From: an uncultured Paraburkholderia sp.
Lineage (GTDB): Bacteria > Pseudomonadota > Gammaproteobacteria > Burkholderiales > Burkholderiaceae
Direction: 5' to 3'
NCBI GenBank assembly: GCA_940747215.1
Contig: CALNWS010000007.1
Span: 1 to 64,000 of the forward strand
Length of the DNA: 64,000 nt
A program made the translations under genes and the position numbers. Below the pieces are notes generated by a model. It searched no databases, was not told where the DNA came from, and saw nothing but the letters and a program-made list of their open reading frames with translations. Positions 57,510-64,000 of this stretch are shown one piece after another. Position 1 is the first letter of the stretch. Each line of letters starts with the position of its first letter.

Positions 57510-58466
57510 ATGAACAAGCCGGTATTGCCCCTCACGTACGAACAGCTCGACCACTGGATCGAGTCGCTCCAGCCCGCGTTGCTCGCCGAACAGTTCACGA
57601 TGTCGATCGGCATTCTGCGAGGCGGCGCACCGCTCGCGCTAATGGTTTCGCATGCGGTCGGCACGCCCGTCGCGTTCCTGCGCTACGATCGCCAGACGCG
57701 CAGCGTCGCGTGGGACTCGACGCTGCCGATGCCGCCCGCGGGCGCGAAAGTGCTGATCTGCGAGGACATCGCCGGACGCGGTTTCACGCTGAGCGATTGC
57801 GTCGACTTTCTGCGCAATCACGGGCTCGAGGTGAAGACGCTGACCGGTGCCGTCGACGATCTGAGCCGTCTGCAGCCCGATTATGCAATCGACGCGCGCG
57901 GCTACTTCGCGCTCTTTCCGTGGGAGCGCCAAGCCTACACCGAGCGTTATCGCGACGACTGGCTGCGCGTCGAAGCAGGCGATGCGCCGGCGATGGCTGA
58001 GGATCACGAGTACTTCACCTATGCGATCGATCTGGACGGCATCCTGCTGCCCGACGTGCCACTCGCCCGCTACGACGAAGACCTCGCCGCCGCGCTCGCC
58101 GAGCGCGATGCGCTGCTGCCGTTCGACGCGCTGCCGGGCATCGATCTGCAACGCGTTCGCATGATCATCACCGGGCGCCCGGAAGCGGACCGCGCACGCA
58201 CGCTCGCGTGGCTCGAACGGCACGGCTTCGGTCACATGCAACTGGTGATGCGCACGCCCGGCACGCACGACGAAAGTCCGGTAGGCGCAGCCGCCCACAA
58301 GGCGAGCGCCGCACTGCGCGGCGGCGTCACGCACTTCGTCGAGAGCGATCCGGTGCAGGCGCTGCTGATCGCGCAGCAGGCACCGCTGTTACGCGTGATC
58401 TGGTGGGACGCGCACACGCAAACCGGCACGCTGGTAGGTGCGCGCGCGTGGACGGGCGAGCGGTGA
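57510..58466 (+). CDS. Two-domain protein: phosphoribosyltransferase fold plus HAD-like hydrolase
   Basis: 318 aa from ATG 57510, intact. The N-terminal PRTase fold is MSIGILRGGAPLALMVSHAV GTPVAFLRYDRQ, then the PRPP loop VLICEDIAGRGFTLSDCVDF L. The C-terminal HAD-like part is FTYAIDLDGILLPDVP (DxDG nucleophile motif) and VRMIITGRPEADRARTLAWL. The HxxxLA-like end is KASAALRGGVTHFVESDPVQ ALLIAQ. It may act in nucleotide salvage or repair of phosphoribosyl compounds; the substrate is not evident. Upstream lesions do not touch it. Confidence 0.85.
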   Translation: MNKPVLPLTYEQLDHWIESLQPALLAEQFTMSIGILRGGAPLALMVSHAVGTPVAFLRYDRQTRSVAWDSTLPMPPAGAKVLICEDIAGRGFTLSDCVDFLRNHGLEVKTLTGAVDDLSRLQPDYAIDARGYFALFPWERQAYTERYRDDWLRVEAGDAPAMAEDHEYFTYAIDLDGILLPDVPLARYDEDLAAALAERDALLPFDALPGIDLQRVRMIITGRPEADRARTLAWLERHGFGHMQLVMRTPGTHDESPVGAAAHKASAALRGGVTHFVESDPVQALLIAQQAPLLRVIWWDAHTQTGTLVGARAWTGER

Positions 58467-58595
58467 TGCCTGCTGGCGCTCTGATTGACTGATGCGTCGA
58501 TGCGCGGGGCGTTCCTGCTCCGGCGCGTTGCTTCGTCGGCGCGCTGATTCGCTGAACCGTTTATCCGGGTGCCGAACCAGCCACCCGGTCAGCCG

Positions 58596-60284
58596 TCAAT
58601 GCGCTCTCGCCGCTTCGCGCGGCTCGCGGCCATCGCCCAGATGCAATTGACGCGCCGCGCGCTGCCACGCGGGCCACGATCAGCTTCATCGTGGCCCGCG
58701 TGGCGCCGACGAACAGCTTGCGCGCGATGCGCTCGCCGAGTGCATCGAAATCGATTTCCGTGAAAATCACGCATGGCGCGGCCTGTCCCTTGAAGCGATA
58801 GATCGATTCGAACAGCACGTCGCCCTCGCGATACTCCGGGTTGCCGAACAGGTCGTACTTGCCGGTGAAACTGCGCAGCTGGTGCGGGCCGAGGTGATCG
58901 CCGAATCTTCGCGGCCGCGAAACGACAGCACCGCGATGTCCTGCTTGCGAAAGCCGAGCGAGAGCACCCAGGTGATCGTGCGCTTGGTGGCGTCGATGCA
59001 GCTCTCGGCGGCGTTCGCCTCGTCGTAGACGGACAGCGAAATATCGGAGCCGTCGAACGGACTGCCCGCCGCGAGCGCCGACGCCACCGGCAATGAGCTG
59101 CCCACCACGTCACGCACGAAATCGAGAATGTCGCGTGGACTACGGTAGTTGGTGGTTTCGGTGAGCGTGGTCCAGCCGTCGAGCGCAATCGGCTCACGCA
59201 TGTAGAGGTTCTGCAGCGGATCTTCGAGCCACCACCACGCGGCGCCCGGACGCAGCAGACGCTCGAGCGCGGCGACCCACGGCTCCTGAAAATCTTGGCC
59301 TTCGTCCACGATCAGCACGTCGAATTGCCAGCGTGTATCGATCGGCGTCTCCGCGAAAGTCGTTTCCAGTTGCGCGAACACGTCGCCGGATTCGAAGTCC
59401 GATTCGCGGCCCGCATCGCGCGCGATCCAGTCGCACAGTTGGTGATAATTCGCCACCTTTGCCTCGGGCGGCGCAACGTGCGAAATATGGTCCGCGAGCG
59501 GCCGATTGAAACACACGTACAGTACAGCGAACGCAGACCGCGCGCCACCGCGTCTTTCATCACCGGCAAGTTGCGTCTTGCCGGAACCGGTCGTGCCGAT
59601 CACGCGCAGCCGGAACGGCGTGAAATCGAGCCGGCCGCGCCCACGTGGCGATGCCGCCCGCGAGACGCGTGACGAGCGTGCCCGCCTGACCGACCAGCGC
59701 ACTCGCGTCCGGTGTGAGCGAGAGTTCGTCAGCGAAAAATGGTGGATTTTCGGCGTGCAGGCAAGACGCGGTTCGTCGACCGGCAGCGCTTCGCGAATGA
59801 TCGCCGCGAACCTTACCGCCGGGCGGCGTGGCGATCCGTGCCGGATTCACGCCCGCGATCGCGGCGTCCTTCACGATATGGTCCGGGCAATACAGCAGCT
59901 CTTCGATGAAATAGGTAGGTGCCTGCGCCGAACGCGGCGGTAAAACGCCGGTGCAGACTTTCGATCGTGTGCGCTAGCACGATCGCCACATTGCGCTCGG
60001 TCTGCAGATAGGCCTTCACGAGCCCTTTGGGCGTCTCGCGCAGGAAACCCGTTTTCTGCTCGACAATCATCACGCGCCCCGCCGGGCTGACGATCACGAA
60101 ATCCGCTTCACCGAATACCGAGAAGTTCTGGTTCAACCGCGTCCAGTGAAAACGCCGTGATAGACGGTGTATCCGTCCGGCAAGGCGCTTTCTTTTTTTC
60201 CAGCAGAGCGAGCGTTTCGCGCTCGCGTGCCGCCGCCCCGGTGGCGGCGAGACTTTTCCAGTCGTAGGGAACAATGCGGGCCAT
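58596..60284 (-). pseudogene. NERD-domain superfamily I (UvrD-like) helicase, broken
   Basis: ATG 60284: MARIVPYDWKSLAATGAAAR ERETLALLEKK. A frameshift leads to the NERD nuclease-like domain LNQNFSVFGEADFVIVSPAG RVMIVEQKTGFLRETPKGLV. The helicase part has RVIGTTGSGKTQLA (Walker A), DVLIVDEGQDFQEPWVAALE RLL (DExx) and TETTNYRSPRDILDFVRDVV. A frameshift near 58905 separates the last motif YRFKGQAAPCVIFTEIDFDA LGE and LFVGATRATMKLIV. At least four frame changes. It contains copy 2 of the 36-bp repeat. Probably a DNA-processing enzyme, now lost. Confidence 0.82.
59803..59838. repeat. 36-bp direct repeat, copy 2
   Basis: Identical over 36 bp to 56992-57027, in the same orientation and 2811 bp away. 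On the minus strand this copy encodes PARIATPPGGKVR within the NERD helicase frame, so it is likely the source copy. Confidence 0.92.
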
Positions 60285-60490
60285 GCGTTGCCTCTTCGGA
60301 TTCGGGTGCACTCATTGTACGCAACGCCCGCCCAGATTCGGCTGTGGCGCCCGCTTTGCGGCCCGTGCCGCGCAAATACACGCGCTTCGTGTATCCGTTA
60401 CTGGCTGAACGCCGCGCGCAGGGCGCGGTTTGCCAAATCAAACTGTCCCGCGCGCGTTTTTTCGCGGGACGCAAGACAAGGATTTACCGG

Positions 60491-61122
60491 ATGATTACGA
60501 TTTGGGGACGCACCAATTCGGTCAACGTTCAGAAAGTTTTGTGGTGCTGCGACGAACTGGTGCTGCCGTACGACCGCATCGACGCGGGTATGCACTTTGG
60601 CCACAACAACGCAACGAATCCAGACTATCTGGCCATGAATCCGACGGGCAAGATTCCCACGCTCGTCGACGACGACTTCGTTTTGTGGGAATCGAATTCG
60701 ATCCTGCGTTATCTGGTGCTGCAGTACGGCGAGTCGAGCCTGCTGTATCCGGCCGAACCGAAGCTGTGCTCGAGTATCGACCGCTGGCTCGACTGGGCAC
60801 TCTCCACGCTGCAACCCGCCGAGCGTCCGGTGTTCTGGACGCTGGTGCGCACGCCGGCCGCCGAGCGCGACATCACGAAAATCGCCACCGACATCGAGAA
60901 TGTCACGCGACTCTGGCGCATGGTGGACGCGCATCTCACCGCCCGTTTCTTCCTCGAAGGCGAAAACTTCACGCTCACCGACATCGTGATCGGTGCGTAC
61001 GCGAAGCGCTGGTTCGGGGTCGACGGCGTGGAGCGTCCGCCGCTGCCGAATTGGAGCGCTGGTATTCGCGCCTCGCCACGCGTTCGGGCTTCAAGAAATA
61101 CGTCGATTTTCCGCTGACCTGA
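60491..61122 (+). pseudogene. Glutathione S-transferase, C-terminal frameshift
   Basis: ATG 60491: MITIWGRTNSVNVQKVLWCC DELVLPYDRIDAG, NPTGKIPTLVDDDFVLWESN SILRYLV (glutathione-binding cis-Pro and E-S motif), then the helical C-domain with GENFTLTDIVIGAYAKRWFG. A one-base deletion near 61052 shifts the last 20 residues; the true end LERWYSRLATRSGFKKYVDF PLT is in the frame ending 61122. The main fold is complete, so partial function cannot be excluded. Confidence 0.78.
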
Positions 61123-61263
61123 TTCCGCACCAACGTAGCCACGGCGGCTGCTTGCGGCTCGAGTCGAGTCGGTTCACGCCGGTCCGCGTGGGTTTGCATG
61201 AACTTGAACGGCGCCGGAAGGCAGGCCGTCACGGCAACGCGCGATGGCCCGTAATCAGACATA
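61123..61263. other. Short intergenic region
   Basis: 140 bp between gst and zur remnants, with no gene seen. GCTCGAGTCGAGTCGG contains a 5-bp tandem repeat. Confidence 0.35.
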
Positions 61264-61885
61264 TGAAGACCGCCAAGCCCTCCGCGACGGCTGCGAAAGC
61301 CGCCGCTCCCGCCACTAGCGCCACGCGGCCACCCCGGCCACGCATGCTCATCCTCACGATCATGAGCACGCTCATGGCTCGAAGCCGGGGCACGCGCACT
61401 CGGGTTCGCAGGCAGCCGCGCTGGCGCTCGCGGAAGACTGCTCTGCCGCAAACGTGGTGAAAAACTCACGCCAATCCGCCGCAAAGTTCTCGAATTGCTG
61501 TTGAATTCCGGACGCGCCACGAAAGCGTATTCGCTACTTGACGACATGCGCCAGATCCATCCCGGCTCCGCGCCGCCCACGGTGTATCGCGCGCTGGATT
61601 TTCTATTGTCGGCTGGGCTCGTGCACCGGATCGAATCGATCAACGCATTCACCGTTTGTCACGATCTGACGCAATGCCAGCACGGCATTCTGGTGGTCTG
61701 CCAGCAGTGCGGCAACGTCACCTAATTGCATCAGCCGAAATTGCGCCAGGCGCTGATCGCACAGATCGAAGACGCGGGCTATCGCGTCGCCAGCGACGAA
61801 ATCGAATTAAAGGGTGGTGTGTGCCGCCTATCAGGCGGCCGAGGTTGCGCAGAGTGCTGCGGCCGGTGCTGCATCCACCGCGTGA
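61264..61885 (+). pseudogene. zur: Fur-family regulator Zur, broken
   Basis: ATG 61264 gives a Lys/Ala-rich start. A frameshift passes to the His-rich stretch (HAHPHDHEHAHGSKPGHAHS), and another passes to LTPIRRKVLELLLNSGRATK AYSLLDDM and PPTVYRALDFLLSAGLVHRI ES, the Fur-family winged helix, with HDLTQCQHGILVVCQQCGNV T (zinc-binding CxxC). TAA 61723-61725 replaces Glu before LHQPKLRQALIAQIEDAGYR VASDEIELKG, and a two-base insertion shifts the end. Zur represses zinc uptake; loss would leave zinc import unregulated. Confidence 0.87.
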
Positions 61886-61996
61886 GCGGTTGCCGCGAAG
61901 TAATTGCGGCACCTGGAGTTACGAGCATGGAAGTGAAAGGCGGCCACGCCTTTCACCCGTCCTTCGACAGACCATTCAACACCCGGCAACGAAACT

Positions 61997-62509
61997 TCAA
62001 CCCGCCGCGCGATCGTGAATCGCGTCGTGCAGCAATGTCACCAAGTCTTCCGGCGATGCAGGCTTCGTCATGAAGTGCTGAAAACCTTCGCCGATGCTGC
62101 GCAGGCGATACGCGTCGTCGGTATGGCCGGTGAGCGCCACCGCCACCGATGGCGCGTGATCGCCGCGAATCTCGTGATCGCGCAGACGCTGGATCAGGTA
62201 GAAGCCGTCCATGGCCGGCAACTCGAGGTCACACACCACCGCGTCGGGTAGTAATCGGAGCGCGGCTTCGACACCCTCTTCGGCATCCGCCACGGCGACG
62301 ACATTCGCGCCTTCTGCTTCGAGTAATAAGGTCAACGATTCCCGGCTATCCGGGTCGTCTTCGACGAGCACGATCGTGGCCTGATCAAGTCTCAATGCTC
62401 CGTTCATGTTCTGTTGTTGCTCTATAAAACCGGTTAGGCCGTCCGACGTGGCCAACGTGTCGCTTTGATGCTTGCCGCTCACTTGCGCGGCCGCGGTATC
62501 GCTATTCAC
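61997..62509 (-). CDS. Single-domain response regulator
   Basis: Open receiver domain: ATIVLVEDDPDSRESLTLLL EAEGANVVAVADAEEG, PDAVVCDLELPAMDGFYLIQ RL (phosphoacceptor Asp), PSVAVALTGHTDDAYR (Thr) and HFMTKPASPEDLVTLLHDAI (Lys). All signalling residues are present. The start may be ATG 62509 or ATG 62407 (MNGALRL). There is no output domain, so it may work with another kinase, for example the split hybrid kinase of this window. Intact. Confidence 0.88.
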   Translation of the reverse strand: MNSDTAAAQVSGKHQSDTLATSDGLTGFIEQQQNMNGALRLDQATIVLVEDDPDSRESLTLLLEAEGANVVAVADAEEGVEAALRLLPDAVVCDLELPAMDGFYLIQRLRDHEIRGDHAPSVAVALTGHTDDAYRLRSIGEGFQHFMTKPASPEDLVTLLHDAIHDRAAG

Positions 62510-62906
62510 GATTCCGACTCGAATTCATGCACCGACTTGCAGCCAGAGCCAAGATTGTAAAACATGGCACAGGAGGCAGTGCGTGCACACGGTAGACAGT
62601 ACAGTAGCGCGCCAAAATTGCACGCCGCGGAAAAACCGGCTCCGGCGCCGATTCACTGGTGACCGATGCCGACGCCCGATCCGCCAGGCGACCGCGCGCG
62701 CAAACCCCGTTTGCCCCGTCGTGACCGCTTAGCGTCTTTCTTCGCACTCAGATCTTTTTGCAGCGCCGCGGCCGGGATCTGATCTGGCGGGCGGCATTGA
62801 TGTTCACCGCATAAGCAGCACGTAGCGTGCCGCGCGGCTGCGCGTTTTTGCGCGACGATGAGGCATAGCGAACATAGCCGTGAAAGGTGGTGGACGGAAC
62901 GCAGCG
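62510..62906. other. Region without recognisable gene
   Basis: About 400 bp between the response regulator and the TetR gene. The Lys-rich stretch QKDLSAKKDAKR on the minus strand near 62750 could be a remnant, but nothing can be assigned. Confidence 0.35.
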
Positions 62907-63560
62907 TCAGGCGGGTTGCTTCGGACCTATTCCGTGCACGAGCAAGGCTATCGCGTGCCGCGCAATCTCTTCGCTGCCGACGTTGCAGCGCGCGGGCTCG
63001 TCGCGCCAGAGCCGCGAACTCGCAAGCGGCAGCAGCGTGATCCCGAGCAGCGTAATAAAGACGAGCGACGCATTCATCTGGCCTTCGCGTTGCCAGCGCG
63101 AGATGGCCGCGAGCGACGCCTTTTGCGACGCGTTCGCGAAACGTTCGTGCATGGGCTGGCGCAGCAGGCCGCTGTCGCTGATCATTTCGCGCACCCACAA
63201 GGCCGGGAACCATGGATATTCGCCCGCCACGTCGACGAGACGCTGCGTGAGTTGCGTGATCGTGGCGATCGGATCGTCGGGATTGCCGAGGAGCGGCGTG
63301 CCGAGCGACGCGCGCAACGGCGCGAAGCGCTCGTCGATCAGCACGTCGAGCAACTGGTCGCGCATCTTGAAGACGTAATGCATCATCGCCGGCGTAAAAC
63401 CGGCTTCGCGCGCGATCTCGCCCAAAGTCGTATCGACGATACCGTGACGCGCGAACAGCACCAGCGCCACATTGAGCAGCCGCGTGCGCTGTTCAGGACC
63501 GCGCGCCGCGCCGCTCGGGCGCCCGGGACGGCGCAAGCCGGTTACAAACTCATGGAACAT
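62907..63560 (-). CDS. TetR-family transcriptional repressor
   Basis: 217 aa, intact. The N-terminal HTH is RTRLLNVALVLFARHGIVDT TLGEIAREAGFTPAMMHYVF, with a helical ligand domain after it. It is divergent from the MFS drug pump that starts at 63554; the two starts overlap by a few bases, so the repressor probably controled the pump. The pump is broken, leaving the repressor without its target. Confidence 0.9.
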   Translation of the reverse strand: MFHEFVTGLRRPGRPSGAARGPEQRTRLLNVALVLFARHGIVDTTLGEIAREAGFTPAMMHYVFKMRDQLLDVLIDERFAPLRASLGTPLLGNPDDPIATITQLTQRLVDVAGEYPWFPALWVREMISDSGLLRQPMHERFANASQKASLAAISRWQREGQMNASLVFITLLGITLLPLASSRLWRDEPARCNVGSEEIARHAIALLVHGIGPKQPA

Positions 63561-64000
63561 ACGACGACTCCTTCAGCCGCCCGCGCACATCGCGGCACAT
63601 GCCGGCGCGCAAGCTGCAAACCATCCGCCGGTCCGGCTGCTGTTTCCGGCGCTGCTGCTCGCCGCGCTCGATCAGACGATCGTCGTGTTTCTCGTCGGCT
63701 CCGCGCTTTGCAGCATCGCGCAGAACATGACGCAACTGATCGTGCTGCGCGCGTTGCAAGGGCTCGGCGGCGGTCTGCTCGTCGCGTCACGATGGCCACG
63801 ATCGCCGACGTCATTCCGCTCGCGGAACGTGGCCGCTATCAGGGCGTGTTCGGCGGCGTCTTCGGACTCGCGACCGTGGTCGGTCCGTTGCTCGGCGGCT
63901 TTCTCGTCGAACATTCTCGTCGAACATCTTACGTGGCGTTGGATTTTTTACATCAACCTGCCGCTCGGCATCGTGTCGCTCGCCGTGATCGGCGCGGTGT
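63554..64000 (+). pseudogene. MFS multidrug pump (DHA2 type), broken and running off the window
   Basis: ATG 63554 starts MEHTTTPSAARAHRG. Frameshifts lead to LLFPALLLAALDQTIV, then a deletion of most of helices 1-2 before GSALCSIAQNMTQLIVLRAL QGLGGG, then MATIADVIPLAERGRYQGVF GGVFGLATVVGPLLGGFLVE H. A 13-bp tandem duplication (63901-63913, 63914-63926) shifts frame ahead of LTWRWIFYINLPLGIVSLAV. All motifs are typical of 14-helix proton-driven exporters. Confidence 0.83.
63901..63926. repeat. 13-bp tandem duplication
   Basis: TTCTCGTCGAACA occurs twice without spacing, shifting the frame of the MFS pump at the conserved FLVEHLTWRW. Confidence 0.95.

Noticed and set aside
787-63926. CRISPR array or minisatellite interpretation of the short repeats
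   Set aside because: The repeats are unrelated to each other, mostly two-copy, unspaced and inside genes; no cas-like genes are seen.
1-64000. Amber (TAG) codon reassignment
   Set aside because: Many TAG-interrupted genes also carry frameshifts, TAA codons or deletions, and some intact genes (for example egtD) end in TAG. Simple pseudogenisation explains the pattern.
1-64000. All indels being sequencing errors
   Set aside because: Some one-base indels in homopolymers could be errors, but multi-base duplications, inversions, gene fusions and nonsense substitutions are not typical base-call errors. It cannot be fully excluded from sequence alone.

Overview
The window is high-GC betaproteobacterial DNA. 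Gene content and gene order (hopanoid genes hpnA/hpnB/hpnC, ispH-hpnH, hpnG-shc-hpnE-hpnD; Rieske oxygenase operon; two-component genes) point to Burkholderia sensu lato (Paraburkholderia, Caballeronia or a relative). Its most striking property is decay. About 21 genes look intact, while nearly twice as many recognisable genes carry nonsense codons, frameshifts, internal deletions, deletion fusions or inversions. This is the state expected of a recently host-restricted genome such as a Rubiaceae or Ardisia leaf-nodule symbiont. That identification is an inference, not something read directly.

Layout. 0-6 kb: broken SDR, response regulator, IlvD/Edd dehydratase fused to a hydroxyisobutyrate dehydrogenase-like end, second SDR, and MFS transporter. 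6-10 kb: a Rieske oxygenase gene with an internal inversion, then an intact membrane glycosyltransferase and cytochrome b561. 10-14 kb: a three-part fusion (lipocalin / CFA-like methyltransferase / class I methyltransferase), a DUF3562 remnant, a broken FAD oxidoreductase and a GNAT stub. 13.8-23.5 kb: a tightly overlapping minus-strand catabolic operon (aldehyde dehydrogenase, aspartate dehydrogenase-like, ThDP enzyme, two SDRs, Rieske oxygenase, helix protein, Rieske ferredoxin) in which the IclR regulator and one 67-aa protein remain intact, followed by a broken porin. 23.5-29.4 kb: mostly broken genes. 30-31.4 kb: intact egtD and acylphosphatase.

31.5-44.4 kb is a hopanoid region. hpnA, hpnH, hpnG, shc and hpnD are intact. 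hpnC survives only as a stub fused to a broken hpnB, the hopanoid-linked ispH and hpnE are broken, and hpnN is reduced to a fragment. The route from FPP to squalene is therefore cut in this locus while the cyclase and side-chain enzymes persist.

44.6-50 kb: a three-gene signalling operon (response regulator, CheC-like, diguanylate cyclase), all broken; a histidine kinase fused to an exonuclease end; an intact secreted chorismate mutase; and a 49-aa small protein. 50.4-54.5 kb: a UvrA-like gene whose two ends lie on opposite strands, with a broken fbp and tRNA-Thr(CGU) between them. 54.6-64 kb: a hybrid histidine kinase split by a frameshift, a broken molybdopterin protein, an intact PRTase-HAD protein, broken NERD helicase, GST and zur, an intact response regulator and TetR, and a broken MFS pump running off the end.

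I found no new defence or mobile system, CRISPR array or insertion sequence. The unexplained material is structural: perfect 4-22 bp tandem duplications inside genes, two small inversions, in-frame gene chimeras, a 24-bp motif present three times near 0.9-1.8 kb and a 36-bp direct repeat near 57.0 and 59.8 kb.
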